Shown: piece after piece, positions 18,258 through 26,435 of the stretch | Position numbering within the stretch: the stretch's first letter is position 1 | Layout: each line of letters starts with the position of its first letter | From: an uncultured Clostridia bacterium | Lineage (GTDB): Bacteria > Bacillota > Clostridia > Christensenellales > Borkfalkiaceae | Direction of reading: 5' to 3' | NCBI GenBank assembly: GCA_947629665.1 | Contig: CANREJ010000003.1 | Location: 1-64,000 of the forward strand | DNA: 64,000 nucleotides | The notes under the pieces: generated by a model | Told to the model about the DNA's origin: nothing | Database searches by the model: none | Seen by the model: only the letters and a program-made list of their open reading frames with translations | Program-made: the position numbers and the translations under genes

Positions 18258-19208
18258 TCAGGACGCTTTGCTTATAAGCCCCGTTTTAACGTAAAAGTTG
18301 TTCATATCGTCAAAGACCTTGCGATAATCTTCATTGCTGAAACTGTGGGGAGCGCCTTCCACTATACATACGGTGCAATGCTCTTCCCCGTAAATTTCAC
18401 TTGCCCGGTCAATGGTATCGCGGCTTACCATGTCGTCCCCGGTGCCGTACATTATGAGCACGTCTTTCTTATAGTTGCCGATTTCACTCCATGAATCGAA
18501 ATCCCACGCGTCGAGGAAGAACTTCTTGCCGACTTTCATATAGTTGAGGATAGACGTTTCGGGAATCTCGTCCTTGGAGGTATAACCGCCTCTGTCCGCA
18601 AAGCCTATTGCGGGAGCCTGCAACATAAGCGCGGCAACCTCGTCGTTGTGCCTTGCCGCCGTGACCGAGGCCACCATGCCGCCGAAACTCTGTCCGTATA
18701 AAGCAATTTTAGACGTGTCGATATAGCTCGTTTGTTGCATCTCGGCGATAATTGTTTCAAGGTCGGAGATTTCGGTAAGAACGGACATGTCCGTAGTTTT
18801 GCCTTCGCTGTTGTTCAAAACGGTTCCGCCGCCGCAGAAATCGAACGTGACGCACACAATGCCCTGCGCTACGGTGTTTGAAACCATAGTGGAATTACCG
18901 TCCTGCGAATGGGCATTGAAACCGTGGCACATGATAAGCAGGGGGTATTTTTTGGTTTCGTCAAAATCTTTGGGGCGATAGATTCTCGAATAAATCTCAA
19001 AACCCGTACTTTCGTTTTTTACCCAATGTATAACGCCCGTAAAGTCGTCGTATTTCTCCACGTATCCCTCGGCGAGTTTGCCCGTATGTTTGGGCTTTAC
19101 TGCCGGGGCGGGCGGCGTTTCTTCGCCGTTATTGCAAGCCGCGAATCCGAACGCACAGCAAAGCGCGCATACGATGGCAACAAGCACAAGTAAAATATTT
19201 TTCTTCAT
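18258..19208 (-). CDS. Alpha/beta hydrolase lipoprotein (esterase-like)
   Basis: 316 aa from the ATG at 19208, chosen because it has AAAAGGATA upstream and begins the lipoprotein signal; a longer frame to 19313 lacks both. Lipobox FAAC with Cys25. The alpha/beta hydrolase fold shows MCHGFNAHSQD (oxyanion region), the nucleophile elbow GQSFGG, D in YGTGDDMV and a C-terminal catalytic His in GAPHSF. It resembles acyl/feruloyl-esterase or dienelactone-hydrolase-like proteins. Being surface-anchored, it may remove ester groups from glycans before uptake, like the CE1-type esterase at 20940. It follows a terminator at 19250. Confidence 0.8.
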   Translation of the reverse strand: MKKNILLVLVAIVCALCCAFGFAACNNGEETPPAPAVKPKHTGKLAEGYVEKYDDFTGVIHWVKNESTGFEIYSRIYRPKDFDETKKYPLLIMCHGFNAHSQDGNSTMVSNTVAQGIVCVTFDFCGGGTVLNNSEGKTTDMSVLTEISDLETIIAEMQQTSYIDTSKIALYGQSFGGMVASVTAARHNDEVAALMLQAPAIGFADRGGYTSKDEIPETSILNYMKVGKKFFLDAWDFDSWSEIGNYKKDVLIMYGTGDDMVSRDTIDRASEIYGEEHCTVCIVEGAPHSFSNEDYRKVFDDMNNFYVKTGLISKAS

Positions 19209-19249
19209 ATACTTATCCTTTTGATAAATAGATAATTTTCCCTTTCTGC

Positions 19250-19287
19250 CAAAAGAATCTGTGAAGAAAATCTTCGACACAGATTCT
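19250..19287 (-). terminator. Terminator between lipoprotein genes
   Basis: A 10-bp perfect stem (19254-19263 with 19278-19287) with a 14-nt loop is followed by TTTTGG on the minus strand. It separates the three lipoprotein genes at 19332-22331 from the hydrolase and transporter block. Confidence 0.7.
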
Positions 19288-19331
19288 ATATGGAGAAAAA
19301 ATGAACTGTACATAAAAATACATACAATGTT

Positions 19332-20192
19332 CTATCTTGACTTTAACATAGCTTTTGCGGAATACTCGTCTGCCACAACCACATCGCATCCCTGCACCTC
19401 ATAAGCGGCATAGGCCTCGGCGTCGGTATCGTAAACCATAAGTTCCGCACCGCTGTCTTTAAGCTCGCCGTTTGCAATAGCCTCTTCGATTATCGTTTTT
19501 CCCGGACGACCCTCTATAACGGCTATTCTCATGCCTTTAAGTTGCGAAACCGACTTAAACGCTTCGTTCTTGTCGGAAACTATCTGCTGATAACCCGTCG
19601 AATAGACGTCGCTTATATAGAAGTCCGCCTCAACTTCGGGGGTCTTTGCCACAGCCGTGGCCAATATATCCCCCGTACCGTTTTTAACTGCATTGTATGC
19701 AGCCACATAACCCCAATCGTTGAATACAGGGTGCATTTCAAGTGCGTTTGCCACCTTCACCATAAGGTACATATCAACGCCGTCGACGCTGCTGCCGAAC
19801 GCCCCGGGAAACTGGTAGGGACTGCAAACTCCGGTATAGATATTTATCGGATCGCCTGTTTTATTTTCTATAGTCAGCTCGCCGAGGAAGTAGGTCATAG
19901 ACATCGACTGCCGGTTCAGATATTTCGTCATAAGGGCGTCGACGTCGGTAGAAGCTATGGCGGCGTTGATTGCGTTCAGATAAGTTTGGGCCTTCCCCGA
20001 CTTTTTGGATACGCAGAACACGTATTCCGTCTTTTCAATGCCCTCTATTGCATTGCAAACAGCAACGCCGCTCTTTACAACAGGCGTTTCCTGCTCTTCG
20101 TTGTTGCATGCCGCCAGTGCGGCCGCCGAAAAGACAGCGAGCGCACCGGCAAGGCATACCGAAATTTTTTTGATCACCGAAATACTTTTCAT
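19332..20192 (-). CDS. Solute-binding family 3-like lipoprotein
   Basis: 286 aa. The signal ends in lipobox LAAC before an NNEEQE linker. The central part resembles SBP_bac_3 proteins (VFNDWGYVAAYNAVKNGTGDI; LKGMRIAVIEGRPGKT; CDVVVADEYSAKAML), which bind amino acids or sugar acids, or act as the ligand part of sensors. No matching polar-amino-acid permease or ATPase gene is nearby, so it may be an orphan binding protein or a scaffold of the surface complex. It is 30 bp after the lipoprotein at 20223. Confidence 0.65.
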   Translation of the reverse strand: MKSISVIKKISVCLAGALAVFSAAALAACNNEEQETPVVKSGVAVCNAIEGIEKTEYVFCVSKKSGKAQTYLNAINAAIASTDVDALMTKYLNRQSMSMTYFLGELTIENKTGDPINIYTGVCSPYQFPGAFGSSVDGVDMYLMVKVANALEMHPVFNDWGYVAAYNAVKNGTGDILATAVAKTPEVEADFYISDVYSTGYQQIVSDKNEAFKSVSQLKGMRIAVIEGRPGKTIIEEAIANGELKDSGAELMVYDTDAEAYAAYEVQGCDVVVADEYSAKAMLKSR

Positions 20193-20222
20193 AATTTAGC
20201 TACACTGTTCCAAAACTTCGAC

Positions 20223-20900
20223 TTATTTTTCGTCGGAAACAATTATATTGTCATAACCGTTGATGTTCTTGCCGCCGTTGCTGGTAACCTCAACCGTCAT
20301 GCGGTGAAGTTCGCCGGTCTGAACGGTAACTTTGTACTCGCGGCCGATGGTGTTTAAAAACTGTTTTGCGGTTTCATATGTTTCCATAGTGGAACGGGAA
20401 GTAAGCGTATAGCTGAAGAATCCGCTTTCGTCCAAGGGAGAGCAACTTGCCCAGTTATCTGTATCGGCATAAGCGGTAACTTGGGTGGGAGCGCCGTTGG
20501 AGCCGCCGTACATTGCGAAAAATACTATTCTGGTAGGAGCGCTCAAATTGTAAACGGCAGTGCCCTCTTCGGAACTTTCGCCCGCGGTATATGTACCGTA
20601 CTGTATAACCGTTCTGTTACTGTTACCGGTCATCTGCGCAATAGCATAGAAAGCGTTGTACTCCATCTTGTAGGAGTTGTCGCTGTAAAGCTCAAGCGTG
20701 TATTCATGCTGATAGCCAAGTTGCATAGCTTCGGGCGACCCGCCGGAGGTGTTATGGTTGGTGGTATGGTATTCCTTATACGTACCCACAAGCTCGGCCT
20801 TCTTGTCTCCGCCGCATGCGGCAAATGCAATGCAGGCCAATACCGTTACGCAAGCTATTGCCGCAACAACGATAAGTTTTAAAATGTTTGACTTTTTCAT
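20223..20900 (-). CDS. Lipoprotein of unknown function
   Basis: 225 aa. Lipoprotein signal with FAAC, then an all-beta-looking domain rich in Tyr, Thr and Gly (GTYKEYHT, YTLELYSDNSYKMEY). The pattern of a growing beta-sheet with short turns resembles small lipocalin-like surface domains, but I recognise no family. It sits 39 bp after the CE1-like esterase and is probably part of the same surface complex. Confidence 0.7.
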   Translation of the reverse strand: MKKSNILKLIVVAAIACVTVLACIAFAACGGDKKAELVGTYKEYHTTNHNTSGGSPEAMQLGYQHEYTLELYSDNSYKMEYNAFYAIAQMTGNSNRTVIQYGTYTAGESSEEGTAVYNLSAPTRIVFFAMYGGSNGAPTQVTAYADTDNWASCSPLDESGFFSYTLTSRSTMETYETAKQFLNTIGREYKVTVQTGELHRMTVEVTSNGGKNINGYDNIIVSDEK

Positions 20901-20939
20901 AATGTTAAAAAACTCCTTAAAAAATTTTTTTGATTTTAT

Positions 20940-22331
20940 TTATTTTGCCGCAGGAGCCTTGAAAGCTACCTGTGCAAAGTTGAAGAGGTTGGTTATCCAA
21001 GTTGCATAGTTATGAGCCGTGCCGTTAACCTGAATAAATTCTATTCTGTCGCCGTGGGCTATATCCGAACCTTCGTTATTTGTCCAGCCCATAGCGTCCC
21101 TTATTTTAAGCATATTGGCGTCGGAACCCTGTGGACCTTCCTGCGAGCCGCAGCTTATGAATAAGTAGTTTACGGGATAGGTTGTAGCCTTAGCCTTCAT
21201 ATTGGCTAATTGAGCTTCGCCGGGCATAAATGCGCTTTCATATGCAAAATAAGATACATATTCAAGGGCGTTGCCGACTATACTGTTAACCGAACCGCCG
21301 CCGCGGGAAAGGCCGGTGTATGCAACGTGCCCTCTTGCCGCTTTGCAGGCGGTGAAGAATTCAGCGTCGTCCTCTTCGGTCAAGCCATGATTCTCTTCGT
21401 CGGCCATCTTATCCTTTATGGAAGAAGCGTCCGTATATGTGTTATACTTGGATACGATGGTGGGCATAAGGTGATACTTCCACTCTTTCCAGATTTCGGA
21501 GTCCTGCCCTTCGCCGCTTTGGCCTATGCCGAAGTCAAAGTCAACCTTGTCGCCTTCATCATCTGAAATATAGCCGCTGTAAACGTTCTGCTGTTCCCCT
21601 GTGCCGCCGACAAACTTGCTTACGTCGTCCCTTTCGTTAGCCGTCTTTGCTTCGCCGGTGTAGTATTGATACATAGTAACGCCGACGAATATGGTGTCCT
21701 CGCAGAGATCTTTCTCGGCAAGATAGTCAAGAACATTTTCCGTACCGTAACCATAGGTATAAGCAGATCTGTCGGCCTCATAGGAACCTTTACCGAACCA
21801 ATATCCCTCGTTGAGCTTATCGCCGTGCATCATGTACATTACGTTGTACTTTTTGGTAGTGTCCTCTTTGCTGTACCCGTAAGGCAGATATACCCAGCAT
21901 CTCTTGTAAATCCAGAGGGGAGAGCCGTCATATTTCTTGCCGTTTTTGTCCTGCTTGTCTTTGAATTTCTCCTCTACGCCGTATGCCCTTGTCTTGTACC
22001 ATACACATTCAACCGTGCCCTGTTGGGACTGCTCGGTAAGAAGTATGTCGGCAGACTTGTACATGGCGTCCTGCCTGAAACTGGTAGTCTGGTCGCACAT
22101 GGTGCACTTGCCGTCCACGAAGTTGTGGTGTTGCGTTGTACCGTCCGAGCCGGTAATTACATGGGTAATTTGGTCGTGCGTTTTAGTGGTTGCTGGGGGA
22201 GTTGTTCCGCCGCCGCCACCATTGCCGCCGCCACCATTGCCGCCGTTATCGCCGCCGCAAGCGGCAAAGGTTACCGCAAGCGCGCCTACCGCAAGCAAAG
22301 AACCCAAAGTCTTGAAAATCTTTTTGTTCAT
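20940..22331 (-). CDS. CE1/putative esterase family lipoprotein (feruloyl or acetyl esterase-like)
   Basis: 463 aa. Lipobox FAAC, then a long Gly/Asn linker and a short HxxC-type stretch (HHNFVDGKCTMCD). The esterase domain begins at about residue 125: WVYLPYGYSKEDT, YMMHGDK, the nucleophile elbow GLSRGG and a C-terminal His in GTAHNY. This is the esterase D / CE1 plan seen in xylan-linked feruloyl and acetyl xylan esterases. It is the first gene of the minus-strand locus, opposite the AraC-GH39 regulator. A promoter with a G9 tract lies upstream (22400-22429), and AAGGAG precedes the ATG. Confidence 0.82.
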   Translation of the reverse strand: MNKKIFKTLGSLLAVGALAVTFAACGGDNGGNGGGGNGGGGGTTPPATTKTHDQITHVITGSDGTTQHHNFVDGKCTMCDQTTSFRQDAMYKSADILLTEQSQQGTVECVWYKTRAYGVEEKFKDKQDKNGKKYDGSPLWIYKRCWVYLPYGYSKEDTTKKYNVMYMMHGDKLNEGYWFGKGSYEADRSAYTYGYGTENVLDYLAEKDLCEDTIFVGVTMYQYYTGEAKTANERDDVSKFVGGTGEQQNVYSGYISDDEGDKVDFDFGIGQSGEGQDSEIWKEWKYHLMPTIVSKYNTYTDASSIKDKMADEENHGLTEEDDAEFFTACKAARGHVAYTGLSRGGGSVNSIVGNALEYVSYFAYESAFMPGEAQLANMKAKATTYPVNYLFISCGSQEGPQGSDANMLKIRDAMGWTNNEGSDIAHGDRIEFIQVNGTAHNYATWITNLFNFAQVAFKAPAAK

Positions 22332-22399
22332 TTTAAATTTCTCCTTATAATTTTTTTATAAATTTGATAATTTATAGCCTTTTGTACTCTGCGATTAAA

Positions 22400-22429
22400 A
22401 TAATATCATTACCCCCCCCCGTGAGTAAA
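22400..22429 (-). promoter_or_regulatory. Promoter with a nine-G spacer tract, upstream of the esterase operon
   Basis: On the minus strand, a -35-like TTTACT (22424-22429) and a -10-like TATTAT (22400-22405) are 18 bp apart, and nine consecutive G residues (C run at 22412-22420 on plus) fill half the spacer. Slippage in the tract would change spacer length and promoter strength. Confidence 0.45.
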
Positions 22430-22565
22430 TTGCTTTTTTAACCAAAATGTTGCATTTTTTTATGAATAAAATTCACAATGTTTTGTAACAAATAACATTT
22501 AAATTAAAATTGCCACACTATTCGTCCAAATAATAATTAAAAATTAAACATTCAATAAAAAACCC

Positions 22566-22594
22566 TTTACATTTCACATAAGGCATGATAAAAT
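22566..22594 (+). promoter_or_regulatory. Promoter of the AraC-GH39 regulator
   Basis: TTTACA (22566-22571), a 17-bp spacer and TAAAAT (22589-22594) form a good sigma-A-type promoter. The ATG at 22601 is only seven bases past the -10 box, at the expected transcription start, and no ribosome binding site intervenes. Confidence 0.7.
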
Positions 22595-22600
22595 ATAGCC

Positions 22601-25027
22601 ATGGATACATTGGTACACATTCCGCCGATTAAAATTTCATTGATAAGGGATAGAGTCCTACCTATTTATCCGAGCGAAAACATAACGGTATTGCTGAATC
22701 TGCGCGGCCATTCGAGGATTACTTTAAACAGCTTTCCCGTATCTCTTGCTCCGAACGACATACTCGCCGTCAATCCGCAGGATTTATGTACGGTGAGATG
22801 CCCGGACGCACTCACTCTCGCCGTTACGGTAGACCGGTCCCTTTTAAATCTTGATGCAAAGTATAAATCCATATACTTTGATTGCAACTCGTCAAAAAAC
22901 AATACAAAAGATATATTTTTACCGCTACGGGCAAGCATAATCAAAACCGTTAAACTTAAAACCACCTTGACGCAGGCTAAGGCTTATTCTTTTGCATATG
23001 AGATTTTTGACGAGCTGGTTGAAAATTTTTCAAGCGCTGCCGCATTGGCAAAAATCAAAAGCTCCAAAATAAACGAAATCGTCGACTTTATTGAGAAAAA
23101 CTACGGCGACAATCTTTTGCTTAACGATATTGCGGACCGGTTCCATATGTCCGTCCCCTACCTTTCCAAACTCTTTAAAGAAAGCGTAGGAAAGACTTTT
23201 GCGGATTTTTATGATGAGCTACGTATTAATCATTCGATGTACGACCTGACCGAAACGAACGAAAATATAGTTGATATTGCCTACAAGCACGGTTTCCCCA
23301 ATAATCACGCCTATATCCGCGCTTTTAAAAAAGTTATGCATGCGTTGCCAAACGAAACGAGAAAACAGCACGGCGCAATGCGGATTCAGACGATTCAGGA
23401 CGACAAAGAACTGAACGGTATAATTGATTCATTGGGGATAGAACAGCTTTCCCCGTGCGACGGTGATGAATTTTTTATTAACGTAGATTACACCGCAGAA
23501 AGCAAGTTGGTTCTTGACAGCAATCCTTCCAGCGAAATTTTGGGGATAGGCCCGGCGACGGACGTATTGCTTAGAGACATTCAGTCGATTATAAAAGATG
23601 TTCAAAACACTTTTCCCTTCCGGTATGCGTACATAAGGGGCATTTTCAGCGACGCACTCTCCTTTTGTTCGCGCGATATAAACGGACGGTTGCAATTCAA
23701 ATACACGATGATTGACGAGGTTTTGGATTTTTTGCTTTCTGTAAAACTGAGACCCGTGTTGTCATTTACCTACATGCCCAAAGCATTAACAAGGGATAAA
23801 AGCGTTGTCTTTCAGGACGGGTATTATATCTGCGAGCCTGCGCACTACGACGAGTGGCACCAGCTTATAACAAATTTTTTGAACCATGTAATATCACGCT
23901 ACGGAATTGCAGAGATTTCCAAATGGATTTATTTGCCGTGGGTACAGCTTGACTCGAACAATAAACATTTGGGATTTACCGACGAGCTGTCGTTCTTCCT
24001 GTTCTATAAAACTTCCTATACCGCAGTAAAAGAAATCTCGGAAGATTTGATAGTATCTTCACCCGAAATTTACCCTTCACTGAATATGGGATATCTTAAA
24101 AATTATTTGCAATGGAGCAAATACAACAACTGCTTCCCCGACCTTCTGTCGATAAAATTTTTCCCGAATATAAACTGGAAAGTAATAGAGGTAAAGGACA
24201 ACCCCGACATGGCTTACAGGGAAATTATCGACAACGAAATTTCTTCCGATGCGAGCCTGATGAACAGATTGCTGAATAACCTGCAAAACTTTCTGAACGA
24301 CAACGGGTATATGCTTGATATTTACGTTATGGCGTTTAACTACACCATTACCGATTCCCATCCCGTTCTCGATACACAATTTTCGGCAAACTACTATCTT
24401 AAAAATTATAATGAAAACCTGCATTTGCTGAAATCGCTCTGCTATTGGAAGTTAAGCGACGGCGACGAGGCAGACCGCGCGCCCTCTTTATTTTTCGGCT
24501 CGACGGGAATGTATCTCAAAAACGGTATACCCAAAGGCACGGCGCAGGCGTTGCGTTATCTATCGTATATCCAGCGGTATATAACGGACAGGGGCGACGG
24601 CTATATATTGTCGACGCGCGGAGAACAGTCGGATTATTACCGTCTGTTGCTGTATAATTACGAACACCCGGCGTCGGCAAAAGCAGAGGTTTTAAAAAGC
24701 CCCGAGTTTGATCCTTATTCTCTTTTCGAAAAAAGAAAAAAGCGGATAGTGCATTTTAAAATACATAACCTGCCCTATTCGCATGCTACGGTGAAGATGT
24801 TTATAATGGATTCGGAACACGGTTGCCCGTATGCCAAATGGATATCGATGGGTAAACCGCACCTCGACTATTATTCCGACAACGCCAGCGTTATATTCGA
24901 TATATTGGAAGCGTCTTCGGTACCCGATCTTAAAATTTTCGACGTGCCTGTTATAAACGGTGTGCTGTCTTTAAATTTCAACCTTGAACTGTTTGATATC
25001 GAAACAGTAGAGATAATTCTGGACTGA
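22601..25027 (+). CDS. AraC-family regulator with catalytically dead GH39-like sensor domain
   Basis: 808 aa. Residues 1-140 are cupin-like. The AraC double HTH spans about 155-257 (DIADRFHMSVPYLSKLFK and IVDIAYKHGFPNNHAYIRAFKK). Residues about 280-800 look like a GH39 beta-xylosidase domain. In the segment matching the GH39 acid/base motif W-N-E-P-D, the protein has W447-V-Q-L-D451, and in the nucleophile motif E-W-N it has A578-F-N580. Both catalytic Glu are replaced, so the domain should bind but not cleave. It is divergent from the esterase-transporter-glycosidase locus, which it likely activates on binding a xylo- or glucurono-oligosaccharide (inference). It may be translated from a leaderless mRNA. 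Confidence 0.85.
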   Translation: MDTLVHIPPIKISLIRDRVLPIYPSENITVLLNLRGHSRITLNSFPVSLAPNDILAVNPQDLCTVRCPDALTLAVTVDRSLLNLDAKYKSIYFDCNSSKNNTKDIFLPLRASIIKTVKLKTTLTQAKAYSFAYEIFDELVENFSSAAALAKIKSSKINEIVDFIEKNYGDNLLLNDIADRFHMSVPYLSKLFKESVGKTFADFYDELRINHSMYDLTETNENIVDIAYKHGFPNNHAYIRAFKKVMHALPNETRKQHGAMRIQTIQDDKELNGIIDSLGIEQLSPCDGDEFFINVDYTAESKLVLDSNPSSEILGIGPATDVLLRDIQSIIKDVQNTFPFRYAYIRGIFSDALSFCSRDINGRLQFKYTMIDEVLDFLLSVKLRPVLSFTYMPKALTRDKSVVFQDGYYICEPAHYDEWHQLITNFLNHVISRYGIAEISKWIYLPWVQLDSNNKHLGFTDELSFFLFYKTSYTAVKEISEDLIVSSPEIYPSLNMGYLKNYLQWSKYNNCFPDLLSIKFFPNINWKVIEVKDNPDMAYREIIDNEISSDASLMNRLLNNLQNFLNDNGYMLDIYVMAFNYTITDSHPVLDTQFSANYYLKNYNENLHLLKSLCYWKLSDGDEADRAPSLFFGSTGMYLKNGIPKGTAQALRYLSYIQRYITDRGDGYILSTRGEQSDYYRLLLYNYEHPASAKAEVLKSPEFDPYSLFEKRKKRIVHFKIHNLPYSHATVKMFIMDSEHGCPYAKWISMGKPHLDYYSDNASVIFDILEASSVPDLKIFDVPVINGVLSLNFNLELFDIETVEIILD

Positions 25028-25054
25028 AAACCACTGAAAATACGACATGTAAAT

Positions 25055-25076
25055 GTGAATTATTATAATAATTCAC
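25055..25076. repeat. Perfect 22-bp palindrome
   Basis: Eleven bases (GTGAATTATTA) are followed directly by their exact reverse complement, with no spacer. It lies 28 bp after the AraC-GH39 stop and before the bidirectional terminator, so it could be an operator or part of the 3' end. Confidence 0.6.
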
Positions 25077-25089
25077 CCACCTTAAAGAA

Positions 25090-25121
25090 AAAAGAGCCAG
25101 GCACAAAAGCTTGACTCTTTT
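25090..25121. terminator. Bidirectional terminator between converging genes
   Basis: A 13-bp stem with one mismatch and one G-T pair (25090-25102 with 25109-25121) and a 6-nt loop is flanked by an A-tract on the left and a T-tract on the right. It serves both the regulator (plus) and the activase gene (minus). Confidence 0.8.
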
Positions 25122-25167
25122 ATTATATTGAGTGTTTAATTTCACAGAAATTCGGGTTGCTTTGACG

Positions 25168-26433
25168 TTAATTTTTTATTTGTCCATTGTTTTCCCTTGC
25201 CGTGGCAAGCATGAGCTTTATACGGTTTTCCTGGTTTACCTTCGTTGCCGAGGGGTCGTAGTCCACCGCAACTATGTTTTCGTCTTTATACAACTCCTTT
25301 AAGGTGCGGATTGCGCCCTTGCCCGCTATGTGGTTGGGCAGGCATCCAAAAGGTTGGGTGCAGACTATGTTGGGCACTCCCGTTTCGGCAAGAGCCGCCA
25401 TTTCCGCCGGAATAAGCCAGCCTTCGCCCATTTTTACGCCCTGGTTGAGAACTTTATCGGCGCATCGGCGGAGATGCTCAAAGTCGTGGACGGGCATAAA
25501 CGTGCCCTCTTTTTGAAATTCCTTGATTATATTTTTTTGCATGCGGTGGACAAATTTATAAACGACGTTATATATAAATGCTTTGAATTTGCTGTGGCCG
25601 TAGAGCTTGCCGTCGTTTACTACGTTTACCATGCAATATAACACAAAATCCAAAAGGGCGGGAACTACCGGCTCGCAATTTTCCGAAAGTAAAAATTTTT
25701 CCAAATCGTTGTTGCCGAGGCGGGAGTATTTTACGTAAATTTCGCCCACTATTCCCACCTTTACTTTTTGCTCTTTTTTGCGCCCGATTCCGGCAAATAT
25801 GTCTATGAGCCGCCTGTTGATTTTTTTGTATTTGGAATAGCCGCCGTTTTTGAACTTGTCCACAACATAGCTCACGGCTTTGTCGCGGGCGCTGTCCGCC
25901 GCGCCCGGCTCCTCTTCGTACGGCTTGGTTTGGTTGTAGCACCACATTATAGTGTCGCCGTAGACTATGGAATAGGCAAGTTTGATAAACAGTTTGGTAC
26001 TTATTTCAAAGGAGCTGTCCTTTTCCAGCCCCGAAAAATTGACCGAAACTACGGGCACCTGCGGGAACTCCGTTTTTATTGCCTTGCGGATTAAGGGCAT
26101 ATAGTTGGAGGCGCGGCAACCGCCGCCCGTCTGCGTTATCATGAGCGCAGTGCGGTTCAAATCGTAATTCCCGCTCTTTAAGGCGTTGATATACTGCCCC
26201 ACCACGCAAAGGCAGGGATAGCACGTGTCGTTGTGGACGTGCTTTAAGCCCTCGTCTATCACCGCACGGCTCTCGTTTTTGAGCACTTCGATATCATATC
26301 CCTCTAACTTTAAAACTTCCTGTATTATGAGGAAGTGCCAGGGGAGCATATCGGGCACGAGAATTTTATATGTGGATTTCATAGACTTGTCCCACTTGGG
26401 ATAGTCGTTTGTGTAGTCGCGTATTTCTTCCAT
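25168..26433 (-). CDS. CoA-dehydratase activase-related protein, C-terminal half (HgdB-like)
   Basis: 421 aa. It contains the part that ends long activase-related proteins of Clostridia: ILVPDMLPWHF, a Cys-rich HNDTCYPCLCVVGQ, TQTGGGCRASNY, and GCLPNHIAGKG near the end. These Cys are likely iron-sulfur ligands in the 2-hydroxyacyl-CoA dehydratase (HgdB) fold. The start is 2 bp after the stop of the 973-aa gene, in a different frame, and the nearest GGAGG is 19 bp away, so translation is probably coupled. In many relatives the two halves are one polypeptide of about 1400 aa. The physiological substrate is unknown. Confidence 0.8.
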   Translation of the reverse strand: MEEIRDYTNDYPKWDKSMKSTYKILVPDMLPWHFLIIQEVLKLEGYDIEVLKNESRAVIDEGLKHVHNDTCYPCLCVVGQYINALKSGNYDLNRTALMITQTGGGCRASNYMPLIRKAIKTEFPQVPVVSVNFSGLEKDSSFEISTKLFIKLAYSIVYGDTIMWCYNQTKPYEEEPGAADSARDKAVSYVVDKFKNGGYSKYKKINRRLIDIFAGIGRKKEQKVKVGIVGEIYVKYSRLGNNDLEKFLLSENCEPVVPALLDFVLYCMVNVVNDGKLYGHSKFKAFIYNVVYKFVHRMQKNIIKEFQKEGTFMPVHDFEHLRRCADKVLNQGVKMGEGWLIPAEMAALAETGVPNIVCTQPFGCLPNHIAGKGAIRTLKELYKDENIVAVDYDPSATKVNQENRIKLMLATARENNGQIKN

Positions 26434-26435
26434 GG

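Noticed and set aside
19209-19313. Extended N-terminus for the alpha/beta hydrolase
   Set aside because: The extra 35 residues precede a perfect lipoprotein signal and cover the terminator hairpin at 19250-19287; the internal ATG at 19208 has a good ribosome binding site.
22441-22520. AATGTT/AACATT half-sites as operators for the AraC regulator
   Set aside because: The region is so A+T-rich that such half-sites are expected by chance; spacing is irregular.
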